A DNA stretch of 64,000 nucleotides from Paenibacillus pasadenensis DSM 19293 (GTDB taxonomy: Bacteria > Bacillota > Bacilli > Paenibacillales > Paenibacillaceae), in the NCBI RefSeq assembly GCF_000422485.1, contig NZ_AULW01000015.1:1-64000 (forward strand). Reading direction: 5' to 3'. The notes beneath the pieces were generated by a model. The model did no database searches, was not told the DNA's origin, and saw only the letters and a list, made by a program, of their open reading frames with translations. Shown here piece by piece: positions 16,481 through 24,815 of this stretch (positions are counted from its first letter, which is position 1; every line of letters starts with the position of its first letter). Position numbers and translations under genes: made by a program.

Positions 16481-17200
16481 TCATTCGGCGTAGTCGACGT
16501 TGTGATACACCTGCTGGACATCCTCGAGATCCTCCAGCGTGTCGATGATCTTGTCAAACTGCTTCTGGGCGTCTTCCGGCAGCTCGACGAAGTTCTGCGC
16601 GAGCATCGTCAGCTCGGCGACGCTGAACTCCTCGATGCCCGATGCGCGAAGCGCCTCCTGCACGGCATGGAACTGATCCGGCTCCGCGTAGACGAGCACG
16701 TCCTCGTCCTCTTCCACGATGTCGCGCACGTCGACGTCCGCTTCGAGCATCAGCTCCATGATCTCGTCCAGCGACTTGCCGGATACGCCGATGACGGCCG
16801 TGGCGTCGAACATATAGGCGACCGAGCCGTTCACGCCCATGTTGCCGCCGTTTTTGCTGAAGGCGGCGCGCACGGCGGAGGCGGTGCGGTTGACGTTGTT
16901 CGTCAGGGCGTCGACGATGACCATCGAGCCGTTCGGCCCGAAGCCTTCGTAGCGGAGCTCCTCATAGATCTCGTCGGAGCTGCCCTTCGCTTTTTCGATC
17001 GCGCGGTCGATGATCGCCTTCGGCACGTTGTACGTCTTGGCGCGCTCGAGCACGACCCTCAGAGCTCGGTTCGATTCCGGATCCGGCTCGCCCTTGCGGG
17101 CGGCGACGTAGATCTCCAGGCCGAACTTGGCGTAGATACGGCTTGTATTGGCGTCCTTGGACGCCTTCTTTTCCTTGATATTGTTCCATTTGCGACCCAT
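16481..17200 (-). CDS. YebC/PmpR-family protein, YeeI (YebC2) type
   Basis: 239 aa, the same length as Bacillus subtilis YeeI. It opens [20 protein letters not shown] and contains [37 protein letters not shown] and a closing [13 protein letters not shown], all family signatures. The family was first described as DNA-binding regulators. More recent work, as I recall, shows that YebC-type proteins help ribosomes through proline-rich stretches. An in-frame opening runs 57 codons upstream, but 17200 is the conserved start. A good vegetative promoter lies at 17280-17309. Confidence 0.95.
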   Translation of the reverse strand: MGRKWNNIKEKKASKDANTSRIYAKFGLEIYVAARKGEPDPESNRALRVVLERAKTYNVPKAIIDRAIEKAKGSSDEIYEELRYEGFGPNGSMVIVDALTNNVNRTASAVRAAFSKNGGNMGVNGSVAYMFDATAVIGVSGKSLDEIMELMLEADVDVRDIVEEDEDVLVYAEPDQFHAVQEALRASGIEEFSVAELTMLAQNFVELPEDAQKQFDKIIDTLEDLEDVQQVYHNVDYAE

Positions 17201-17279
17201 GCTGAACCAACTTTCCGCTTGAATTACCCTCGCCTTGCATCCTTTTCCGGTGAAGGAGGGCGCCTTGAGCTCTCTCCCT

Positions 17280-17309
17280 ATTATACTTACCGCGGGCCGC
17301 GCTGGACAA
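17280..17309 (-). promoter_or_regulatory. Promoter of yebC
   Basis: On the minus strand TTGTCC (17304-17309) and TATAAT (17280-17285) are 18 bp apart, 80-110 bp upstream of the yebC start. Confidence 0.65.
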
Positions 17310-17443
17310 GTCGGAGTCGGGATGAGATTGTCACGCCGGTCGCGAAGTCGAACAGCATAAAGAGGCCGCATGAACAGGTCTGGACCACCGACCTTTCACG
17401 CAGCCTTTTTTTTATCAGCTTATGAATCCGCTCGCTCTCATCC

Positions 17444-18601
17444 CTAGCCCCAGTATTGCTTCGCGATCTTCTGGCCTTGATCGATCTTGGCCCATTGCTC
17501 GTCTTCGCTCAGCTCGTTGCCGCCATCGCAGGAAGCGAAGCCGCATTGATGGGACAGCAGCAGGCGATCCTTGTCGATGATCTTGGACGCTTCGTCAAGC
17601 AGGCGCACGACGCGGGCTTCATCGTCCAGCGTATTCGTCTTCGAGGACAGCAGGCCAAGCACGATTTCCGTCTCCGGCTTGTCCTTGAATACTTCAAGCG
17701 CCTCCAGGGAGCCGGCGCGGTCGTCGTCCCATTCCAGGAAGAACCGATCGTAGTTCAGCTGCTTCAGGAACAAGTTGGCGATCTTGACGTACGATCCTCC
17801 GCCCATGTTGCGGGAATCGTAGTTGCCGCGGCAGTTGTGGGTCCACATGCTCAATCCGAGGCTATGGCCGTAGTCGATCAGCGTATTGTTGATGTCGATG
17901 AATTCCGCGGCGAGCGCCTGGACTTCCGATTGATTGATCTGCTCGCCGGTATACGGCGAGTTCGGATTGTCATCCGCGAACAGCTCCCACAGGCAGTCGT
18001 CGAACTGCAGGATCTTGCCGCCGACAGCGGCGAAGTCCTCGACAAACTCCTTGTAGGCCTTCACCAGGCCTTCTTTGAGCTCCTGGGTCGTCTGATAGAC
18101 GGCGGCCGCGCCTCCGATATTGCCGGACCAGGACAGCTCCCCGAAAATATGCGACGGAGACGGCACGCAGAGCTTCGTCGGCTGCTCGCCGGCCGTTTCC
18201 TGCAGCTGCCGGAACGTCTTGAGGAAAGGGTGGTTTTTCCCGCTCAGCTCGCCGGTGATGCGGAGGCCGATGTCCTTGCGCGTCTCATATTTGGAAGTGC
18301 CATCTATGTCGCGGAAGAAATAGCCGTGGTCGGCAATGTAGCGCTTCACTCCACTGAATCCCCAGACAAAATCCAGATGCCACATCGATTTGGAAAATTC
18401 CCCGTCAGTCACGATCGACAGCCCATGCTCGATCTCTTTTTTCACCACTTGCCGGATCGCATCGGCCTCGCACTGCTCATACCCTTCGAAATGGTCGTAA
18501 AAAGGATATTGAATGTCGTCGCGATGTTCGATCTGCGTCTTGTAGCCGAGCAGCTCTTTCGGGCGAAGCAAGCTGCCTACGATCTGAAACTTGTCTGTCA
18601 T
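17444..18601 (-). CDS. MetE-like cobalamin-independent methyltransferase (short, YxjG/YxjH type)
   Basis: 385 aa, corresponding to the C-terminal catalytic half of MetE. It opens FQIVGSLLRPKELL; candidate zinc ligands are seen in WTHNCRGN (His, Cys), FFLEWDD (Glu) and SHQCGFASCDG (Cys). FDDCLWELFADD fits the substrate pocket region. Short homologues transfer a methyl group to homocysteine from a donor that may not be methyltetrahydrofolate. The ATG at 18601 has GAGGAGG nine bases upstream. In B. subtilis such genes are S-box controlled; no SAM riboswitch is seen here. Instead an inverted repeat lies at 18699-18717. Confidence 0.9.
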   Translation of the reverse strand: MTDKFQIVGSLLRPKELLGYKTQIEHRDDIQYPFYDHFEGYEQCEADAIRQVVKKEIEHGLSIVTDGEFSKSMWHLDFVWGFSGVKRYIADHGYFFRDIDGTSKYETRKDIGLRITGELSGKNHPFLKTFRQLQETAGEQPTKLCVPSPSHIFGELSWSGNIGGAAAVYQTTQELKEGLVKAYKEFVEDFAAVGGKILQFDDCLWELFADDNPNSPYTGEQINQSEVQALAAEFIDINNTLIDYGHSLGLSMWTHNCRGNYDSRNMGGGSYVKIANLFLKQLNYDRFFLEWDDDRAGSLEALEVFKDKPETEIVLGLLSSKTNTLDDEARVVRLLDEASKIIDKDRLLLSHQCGFASCDGGNELSEDEQWAKIDQGQKIAKQYWG

Positions 18602-18640
18602 TTGGGATGGCCTCCTCATTCTGCAACTGCTGCTTATGCG

Positions 18641-18646
18641 TACAAC
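18641..18646 (-). promoter_or_regulatory. Candidate -10 of the MetE-like gene
   Basis: TATACT on the minus strand, about 40 bp before the start codon. The -35 region is poor, which fits a promoter that depends on an activator. Confidence 0.35.
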
Positions 18647-18698
18647 CAGTATACCAAGCCGCTTGTCGCTATCGGAAAGCCCAATAAACCATAGCTGG

Positions 18699-18717
18699 CT
18701 ATAGCTAATCGCTATAG
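18699..18717 (-). promoter_or_regulatory. Inverted repeat upstream of MetE-like gene (LysR-type operator pattern)
   Basis: CTATAGC-TAATC-GCTATAG is a perfect 7-bp inverted repeat with a 5-bp gap; it also fits the T-N11-A pattern of LysR-type sites. It lies about 55 bp upstream of the candidate -10, a usual place for an activator such as MetR. ATAGC-TG-GCTAT (18691-18702) partly overlaps it. Confidence 0.5.
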
Positions 18718-18863
18718 AGACTGAATCTTAGATCTCGTCTTATGAACCTGGAAGACTGGCCGCGATCCAGAGGCACTCCTTCCCGTGTATAAGACGAAAA
18801 AGGAGTACCAGCAGGTACAGCCCATTCAGCGCGGTCAACTTCGGGTGCCAGCCTACGCCTGGT

Positions 18864-19094
18864 TTATTTCTTTGAAATGAAATTCGTTATATCCAACGTC
18901 TTGATTTCTGAACCATGGTCTGTACCTTCTTGATTATAAGTCACCAAATCAAACGAAATGGATTTCCCATTAATTAGCTTTAGATCGCGCAAATCTTGAT
19001 TATTCTCGGTTTGAAATATTTTTTGGTTTTGATTGTCCTTAATGTCCAACAAATAGAGGGCATGATTTGATGAAACGGCCCCCTCTCTCTGTTT
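18864..19094 (-). pseudogene. Remnant of an AT-rich gene (C-terminal fragment)
   Basis: An open frame of 76 codons with protein-like content (residues SSNHALYLLDIKD, then DLRDLKLINGKSISFDLVTYNQEG) but no start codon with an SD. An in-frame stop lies directly upstream at 19095-19097. GC content is far below that of the flanking genes. It reads like the end of a secreted or beta-propeller-like protein, but I do not recognise the family. It probably entered with the AT-richer block that also carries the DoxX and TetR genes. Confidence 0.4.
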
Positions 19095-19120
19095 TCAACA
19101 TTATTTTCGGAATTTGAGCA

Positions 19121-19145
19121 AAAAGAAAGACAGCCTGCAGCTGTC
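19121..19145 (-). terminator. Terminator downstream of DoxX gene
   Basis: GACAGC and GCTGTC form a 6-bp stem with a 5-nt loop; on the minus strand it is followed by TTTCTTTTT. The 233 bp between this and the DoxX stop show no convincing gene. Confidence 0.7.
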
Positions 19146-19378
19146 GTCGAGTTTTGAATATGGATTTATCTAACCTTCCGTTTAACTGTTTTTTTATTCT
19201 GGGTGGAAAAAGGATTTCTACGTATCATTTTCGTTGCATTCCTGCTACCGCCTCCACATGGCTTGTGTGCGCGATATTGCCGATTTAAACGATTTTTTTG
19301 TTAAGCGAAGCGAGCCTAGGGAAATCGCATTCCTGACCTCATTATTGCCAGTGATGCTCTCAAGCGCCGTAGTCGGAT

Positions 19379-19828
19379 TCACTGCCCAAAAATCGGTGAA
19401 GCCAATATCACTGCTGTGATAAATATGAGCTGTAGCAAAGTACGGACAAACAATCCTGGCACCGGCTTGCCGCCAATCGTCAGTTTTTCTCGTGCAGCAC
19501 GCACATTTGCAGGAAACATAGCAATCAGCAGAACCGTTAAACAAACGGAAGCGGCTTCGGAGGTGGCTGGAATCATGATACCGATCGCTGCTGCGATTTC
19601 GAGCCACCCGGTTGCCGTCACGATCAAATCTCTTCTTGGGAATGACGGAGGAACCATCCGGATCAGATCAGAACGCCTTTTCCCCCAGTGAGCGGTAGCG
19701 GTAAGCAGCAACATGACAGCAACTGCTCCTTGCAGTGATGGATGCCAGCCGTCAAAATAAGCCCAACCGAAAAATCCAGCAACTCGAAACAATAAAAAAG
19801 ATGCGATAAGTACAATAAAAGGCGCCAC
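19379..19828 (-). CDS. DoxX-like membrane protein
   Basis: 149 aa with four hydrophobic segments. The order is an N-terminal helix (APFIVLIASFLLFRVAGFFGW), a TATAHWGKRRSDLIRMVPP loop, a helix with GWLEIAAAIGI, and two more helices to the end. This fits the DoxX family, whose roles include quinone- or thiol-linked redox functions; the specific role here is unknown. The start is a GTG at 19828 with AAAGGAGG seven bases upstream; an ATG opening further upstream has no SD. It follows the TetR gene on the same strand (113-bp gap), and both are of lower GC than the surroundings. Confidence 0.78.
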   Translation of the reverse strand: MAPFIVLIASFLLFRVAGFFGWAYFDGWHPSLQGAVAVMLLLTATAHWGKRRSDLIRMVPPSFPRRDLIVTATGWLEIAAAIGIMIPATSEAASVCLTVLLIAMFPANVRAAREKLTIGGKPVPGLFVRTLLQLIFITAVILASPIFGQ

Positions 19829-19941
19829 CTTGATCCCTCCTTTGAAATTAAAAATTTTCATGATCATGTTTGAGAATAGCAAGCAAAACACGAAGCCGAC
19901 GATATGGAAGACCAGCCATCATTTCTTGATCCACTCTTCTT

Positions 19942-20544
19942 TTACTTCTTATATTTTAAACTACTTATCATGAATGCCGATAAATCTTGGGCTGTAAAAG
20001 ACGCCGTAATCGCCGGTAATGAGGAACGGACACGCAGGCCGAGCGAGATCAGAACGAACATTTCAGCCATTTTATCCGAATCAACCGATTCTTGAATAAC
20101 ACCGTGCTGCTGGCCAATCGAAATCCATTGTTTGGATAAGTCTACTGCCCGCGTATAAAAATTTTGGAGCACATCCGCGACAGCAGGCTCTTCTTCCCTG
20201 CCGAGCAAATACATCAACACCGTGTTTGTCACATCATGTTTATCTTCGAATGCCAGAAGGCTGTTCGAAATGATTTGCATCGGCCTGTCGAAAGTCTTGC
20301 CGCTTAATTCCACTTCGTTCATGAAATGCTTGTTGGTCTCTTCGAGCCGTTCCTGCAGCACCCAAGCAAAGATTTCGTCTTTGCTCTTCACGTAATGGAA
20401 GATCGCCCCCTTAGATAATTCCGATCTTTTCATGATATCCTGCATGGTGATAGCGTGGCAGCTTTTTTCCTGCAACAATTCTTTCGTTGAATGAAGTAAT
20501 TTCTGAGTCGTTTGTTTCCTGCGGTCCTCATTTTTCAAGTTCAT
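19942..20544 (-). CDS. TetR/AcrR-family transcriptional regulator
   Basis: 200 aa. The HTH (about 12-58) reads TKELLQEKSCHAITMQDIMKRSELSKGAIFHYVKSKDEIF, a textbook TetR fold, and a variable ligand domain follows. The ATG at 20544 is only one base from its GGAGG. The TTG two codons later (20538) sits seven bases from it and may be the true start. The promoter TTTACA-N17-TATAAT lies at 20578-20606. An imperfect palindrome fills the spacer, so the protein probably represses itself and the DoxX gene downstream. GC content is lower than the genome average, which suggests transfer. Confidence 0.9.
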   Translation of the reverse strand: MNLKNEDRRKQTTQKLLHSTKELLQEKSCHAITMQDIMKRSELSKGAIFHYVKSKDEIFAWVLQERLEETNKHFMNEVELSGKTFDRPMQIISNSLLAFEDKHDVTNTVLMYLLGREEEPAVADVLQNFYTRAVDLSKQWISIGQQHGVIQESVDSDKMAEMFVLISLGLRVRSSLPAITASFTAQDLSAFMISSLKYKK

Positions 20545-20577
20545 TCCTCCACGAACAGTAAACTAACACCTGTTTGA

Positions 20578-20606
20578 ATTATATAAACAGACCGTCGGTT
20601 TGTAAA
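20578..20606 (-). promoter_or_regulatory. Promoter with embedded TetR-type operator
   Basis: On the minus strand TTTACA (20601-20606) and TATAAT (20578-20583) have a 17-bp spacer. Inside it lies the inverted repeat AAACAGAC-C-GTCGGTTT (20585-20601, one mismatch). A repressor bound there would exclude RNA polymerase. Confidence 0.75.
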
Positions 20607-20799
20607 TAGAATATGGCTGAATAGAGAAAAAAAACAATTCATCCTTCTGATTCATATTGTCTCTAGTAAACTTTATGCACTTCCACCACCTGCGGTATGG
20701 TCGTGACTTTCACCCGTTAGTCGTTGCGCCGCCAAGCGCACAACGAGGCTGCCGCGATCGCAGCAGCCCATTGTGATCCATGCTTCTGAGCGGTTACTT

Positions 20800-22005
20800 T
20801 CACATCTCATTTCGTACCATCAATATGAGGCATTCCACATGGCTCGTCTGCGGGAACATGTCCACCGGCTGCGCCCACTCCAGCCGGTAGCCTCCGGCGA
20901 GCAGCACCTTGGCGTCCTTGGCGAGCGTGGCCGGATTGCAGCTCACATAGACGAGCCGCGTCGGCCGCGCGGCCAGCACGGCGTCCAGCAGCTCGCGGCC
21001 GCAGCCGGTGCGCGGAGGATCGACGACGACGACGTCCGGGCGCACGCCTTGGCGCACCCACTCCGGCAGCAGCTCCTCCGCCCGGCCTTCATAAAAGCGG
21101 GCGTTGTCGATGCCGCTCGTCCGCGCGTTGTCGCGCGCGTCCAGCACCGCCTCCGGCAGCAGCTCGATGCCGCGAACCTCTCTCGCTCCGGCCGCGAGCC
21201 AGAGGCCGATCGTGCCGGTGCCGCAGTATGCGTCGACGACGAGCTCGCTGCCGCTGAGCGCGGCGGCTTCCTGGACGGCTCCGTACAGCTTGACCGTCTG
21301 CTGCGGATTGAGCTGGAAAAATGCGCGCGGAGAAAGCGAGAACCGCAGCTCGCCAAGCGTTTCCTCCAGCTTGTCCTCTCCCCACAGATGGATCGTCTTC
21401 TCTCCGAATACGAGCGGACTGCCGCCTTTGTGGATGTTGTGCGAGATCGAGCCGACCTGCGGCAGCTCGCGCCTCGCCGCCTGCACGAAGCGTCGGCTGT
21501 CCGGGAAGCGGTCGCCGGCGGTGACGAGCGTCAGCTGCAGCTTGCCTGTGCGGCGGCTGACGCGCACGGCGATCGTCTTGACGATGCCTTGGCGCTTCTT
21601 CTCCTCGTAAACGGGGATGTCCAGCTCTTCGAGAATCCGCTTCGTCTTCTCGACCGCTTCGTTCAGGCGCGGATCGTGGACGGCGCAGCCGCTGATGTCG
21701 ACGAGCTGCCTCGTGCCGAGCGAGTACAGCCCGGCGACGAGCCCGCTCTCGCCGCGTCCGGCCTGCAGCTGCGCCTTGTTGCGGTACGCCCAGGGATCGT
21801 CCATGCCGAGGATCGGACGGAGCGGCAAGCGGTCGATGCCGGCATAACGCTGGAACGACTCCCGCACGAGCTCCTCCTTGGCCCGCAGCTGCGCTTCATA
21901 GGTCATATGCTGCAGCTGGCAGCCGCCGCAGCTGTCGTAGACCGCGCATGGCGGAACCTGCCTGTCGGGGGACTTCTTCTCGATCTCGACGAGATCGGCC
22001 TGCAA
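20800..22005 (-). CDS. 23S rRNA (uracil-C5)-methyltransferase, RlmD/RlmCD type, lacking a full TRAM domain
   Basis: Methylates C5 of a uracil in 23S rRNA using S-adenosylmethionine. Four Cys for an Fe-S cluster are seen in PPCAVYDSCGGCQLQHM and DISGCAVHD. The SAM fold has VVDAYCGTGTIGLWLA, then VVVDPPRTGCG, and the nucleophile lies in VYVSCNPATLAKD. The start is unusual: the frame opens after a TAG with only YGRLQ before the TTG at 22005. That YGRLQ plus VEIEKKSPDR looks like the last strand of a TRAM domain whose first about 50 residues are missing. The ger operon begins about 50 bp away on the other strand. The 255 bp downstream (20545-20799) show no gene. Confidence 0.88.
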   Translation of the reverse strand: MQADLVEIEKKSPDRQVPPCAVYDSCGGCQLQHMTYEAQLRAKEELVRESFQRYAGIDRLPLRPILGMDDPWAYRNKAQLQAGRGESGLVAGLYSLGTRQLVDISGCAVHDPRLNEAVEKTKRILEELDIPVYEEKKRQGIVKTIAVRVSRRTGKLQLTLVTAGDRFPDSRRFVQAARRELPQVGSISHNIHKGGSPLVFGEKTIHLWGEDKLEETLGELRFSLSPRAFFQLNPQQTVKLYGAVQEAAALSGSELVVDAYCGTGTIGLWLAAGAREVRGIELLPEAVLDARDNARTSGIDNARFYEGRAEELLPEWVRQGVRPDVVVVDPPRTGCGRELLDAVLAARPTRLVYVSCNPATLAKDAKVLLAGGYRLEWAQPVDMFPQTSHVECLILMVRNEM

Positions 22006-22056
22006 TTGGAGGCGTCCATACTATACCCGAAATTCAGGAAGAAAGCGGGTGTGATC

Positions 22057-23379
22057 GTGAAGGGTAGAGTGATGAATGTCTTCCAGGTTTTTCTCGTCCT
22101 CATGCTGTCCGACGGCCTGGCTTGCCACGTCATCATCAATCCGATGCTGCTGGATGCATCCGGTCGCGATGCCTGGATCACCGCGATCGCCGCGGGCGTG
22201 TTCTTCGTGCCCTGGAGCCTGATGATCGTCTACATCATGAAAAAAAGCGGCCAGCAGCATTGGCGGGAATGGCTGGGCGAGCATATGCATCCGGTCTTCT
22301 CCTGGATTCTCGTCGTTCCGGTGCTGCTGGTAATGTTCCTGCAGGCGATGGAATGCGTCATGCAGACCGTCAGCTGGCATATCACGAACTATTTGCCCGC
22401 CAGCAATCCGCTGCAGCTCGGGATGCTGCTCATTTTCATCTGCGTCATGCTCTGCTGGTGGGGCTTTCGCGTCGTAGCCGTCGCCTCGGGCATCCTGCTG
22501 CCGATTGTCATCGGACTCGGCCTCCTCGTCGCCTCCGGCAACAGCGAGATCAAGGACATGTCGCTGATGCTCCCCATTCTGGAGCATGGCTGGAATCCCG
22601 TCTTTCGGGGCATGATCTACGCCGGCGCCGCTTATTCGGAGCTCATGTACATCCTGCTGCTGCAGCACCGGATCCGCGGACGAATGAAGGCGTGGCATAT
22701 GCTGATCTACTCCTGCGTCATCGTTTTCATCATGGTCGGTCCCATCATCGGCGCGATCACCGAATTCGGTCCCGAGGAAGCGGCCAACCAGCTCACCTCC
22801 CCTTACGAGCAGTGGAGGCTGCTGCGCATCGGACAGTATATCGAGCATCTGGACTTCTTTCCGATTTTCCAGTGGCTGTCCGGCGCGTCGATCCGCATCG
22901 CGCTGCCGGTGCTCGTGCTTGCGGAGACGTTCGCCAGCAGAAACGAGAAGGCCCGCCGCATCTTCATCCTGGCGGTGTTTCTATTTTACGGCGCCGCCAC
23001 GTTCGTTCCTTTGGACGAGTACGATATGTACCTGTTCATGTACACCTATTTCATGCCGGGAGTCACGCTCGTGCTGCTGCCGGCATCGCTAGCCTGGTTC
23101 ATCGTCGCCCTGTGCATCAAGCCGGACCGAAGGAGGGATTCCGATGGAGGACAACCGCAAGACGGATCAGACGGACAACCGGAAGAAGAAGGAAGCGGAC
23201 AAGGACGAAGAGCAAGCCGAAGGAGCAGCCGGAGCCGGATCGGAAGAGCGGACCTCCGAGCACGAAGCAACCGAATCCGGACGAGCGTCCGGACGGCCGC
23301 AAGCCTCAGGGGCAAGCGCGGCGCCAGGAAGCGGAAGCGCAGGAGGCGCCGGCTAAAGGCTGGACGAAGGAGGAGCTGA
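22057..23379 (+). CDS. GerAB-type spore germination permease with aberrant C-terminal extension
   Basis: A polytopic membrane protein of the APC-like GerAB family (about 10 helices, residues 1-355), which takes part in sensing small-molecule germinants in the spore inner membrane. Typical features are NVFQVFLVLMLSDGLA at the start and the PLDEYDMYLFMYTYFMPG region near the end. The start is uncertain: GTG 22057 gives the usual short N-terminus, and ATG 22072 has a better SD. The family normally stops near residue 360, but this frame has no stop there. It runs about 80 more codons as an Arg/Ser-rich tail across the start of gerAA. That tail is probably not a normal part of the protein. Confidence 0.85.
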   Translation: MKGRVMNVFQVFLVLMLSDGLACHVIINPMLLDASGRDAWITAIAAGVFFVPWSLMIVYIMKKSGQQHWREWLGEHMHPVFSWILVVPVLLVMFLQAMECVMQTVSWHITNYLPASNPLQLGMLLIFICVMLCWWGFRVVAVASGILLPIVIGLGLLVASGNSEIKDMSLMLPILEHGWNPVFRGMIYAGAAYSELMYILLLQHRIRGRMKAWHMLIYSCVIVFIMVGPIIGAITEFGPEEAANQLTSPYEQWRLLRIGQYIEHLDFFPIFQWLSGASIRIALPVLVLAETFASRNEKARRIFILAVFLFYGAATFVPLDEYDMYLFMYTYFMPGVTLVLLPASLAWFIVALCIKPDRRRDSDGGQPQDGSDGQPEEEGSGQGRRASRRSSRSRIGRADLRARSNRIRTSVRTAASLRGKRGARKRKRRRRRLKAGRRRS

Positions 23380-24815
23380 AGCGCGTTTTCGAGCATTCGG
23401 CCGACGTGATCGTCAAGAGCTCTTTTTTTGGACGGGACAACGCCAAGGAAGTCGTGCTCGTCTTTTCGGTCGGCCTCTGCGACACGATGATGATCAACCG
23501 GCATGTCCTGCCATCGCTGAGCGCGCATTATGACCGCGACGAATCGCTGACCCGTCCGCTGCTCCGGCTGTCGGACGCTCTCACGATCGAAGGCTTCGTC
23601 AAGACGCCGATACGGACCGAGCTCGAGGAGGCCGTCTATTCCGGAGCGCTGCTGCTTCTATTCGTCCGGGAAGGCTTGCTGGCGTCCGTCGATCTGTGCA
23701 ACGCGCCGAGAAGGACGCCGGACGAATCAAGCACCGAGATCTCGATCAAAGGTCCGCGCGATTGCTTTATCGAGGATCTGGACACGAACGTCGCGCTGAT
23801 CCGCAAGCGGATCCGCTCCAGCTCGCTGCATGTGGAGGGCTTCACGATCGGCAGGCGGACCCGCACGCGGATATCGCTGCTGTACATCCACGATATCGCG
23901 GATCCAAAGCCGCTCGAGGAGGTGCGCAAGCGGCTTCGGGAAATCGACATCGACGGCCTGTATTCGATCAACCAGCTGGAGGACCTGCTGCTGCACAATC
24001 GGTTCAAGATCCTGCCGCTGATCGACTTCACCGGCCGGCCCGACTTTGTCGTCACGAGCCTGCTCAACGGGCGCTTCACGATTATCGTCGACGGCAATCC
24101 GATGGTGCTGATCGCCCCGGCGACGCTGTCGTTCATCCTGAAGTCGCCGGAAGACGTGCACTTCAACTTCTCTTATGTATCGTTCTCCAGAATCATCCGG
24201 ATTTTGAGCATGTTCCTTTCGATCTTCCTGCCCGGAATATGGATCGCGCTCATGGCGTTCCATCAGGACCAGATTCCCTTCCGCCTGATGGCTACGATCT
24301 CGGTCTCTCGGCTTGGGCTGCCGCTGTCCGCGCAGATGGAGATGCTGCTGCTCCTGCTGCTGCTCGAAATCTTCAAGGAAGCGGGCGTCCGGCTCCCGAG
24401 CGCGATCGGGCAGACGCTCACCTCGATTGGCGGCCTCATCATCGGCGACGCCGCCATCCGGGCCGGCCTCGTGTCGCCGTCGGTCGTCGTCGTCGGGGCG
24501 ATTACGGCCGTAGCGGGCGTGACGCTGGTCAACCAGGTGCTCAGCACGGTCGTGAGCATCTTCCGGATGTTCTTCTTTTTCCTCGCTTCCTTTTTCGGCA
24601 TGTACGGGGTCATCCTCGGCATCGTGCTCATGGTCGCCTACATGGCGAGGCTGCAGTCGTTCGGCGTGAGCTATCTCGCTCCGCTGTCGCCGCTGCTGCC
24701 GAAGGATGCGTTCATGTCGTACCTGCGGCTCCCGTTCGCCTATATCACCAAGCGGCCGGACAGCATCGCCAAATCCGGCCAGGACGACGACCATCAAGGA
24801 GGCGACATGACTTGA
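23144..24815 (+). CDS. GerAA-type spore germination protein, +1 frameshift near the N-terminus
   Basis: GerAA-type germinant receptor subunit of the spore inner membrane. The ATG at 23144 has an excellent AAGGAGGG SD and codes MEDNRKTDQTDNRKKKEADK; that frame ends at 23356. The rest, from about 23205 to the stop at 24815, is one base ahead: a hydrophilic KSKPKEQPEPD linker, WTKEELKRVFEHSADVIV, the soluble domain, then about five membrane segments (residues about 345-530). Codon third positions switch from one frame to the other near 23200-23230. Removing one base gives 556 codons. No good start exists in the second frame before GTG 23406. This is either a mutated gene, a sequencing error, or less likely a programmed shift. 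Confidence 0.8.

Noticed and set aside
18740-18880. Plus-strand open stretch with protein-like residues ending at a TGA at 18878
   Set aside because: It has no start codon with an SD and no family I recognise; it may be a gene end, but the evidence is too thin.
19234-19419. Short plus-strand frame opposite the end of the DoxX gene
   Set aside because: TTG start without SD, and it overlaps the DoxX coding end; no motif seen.
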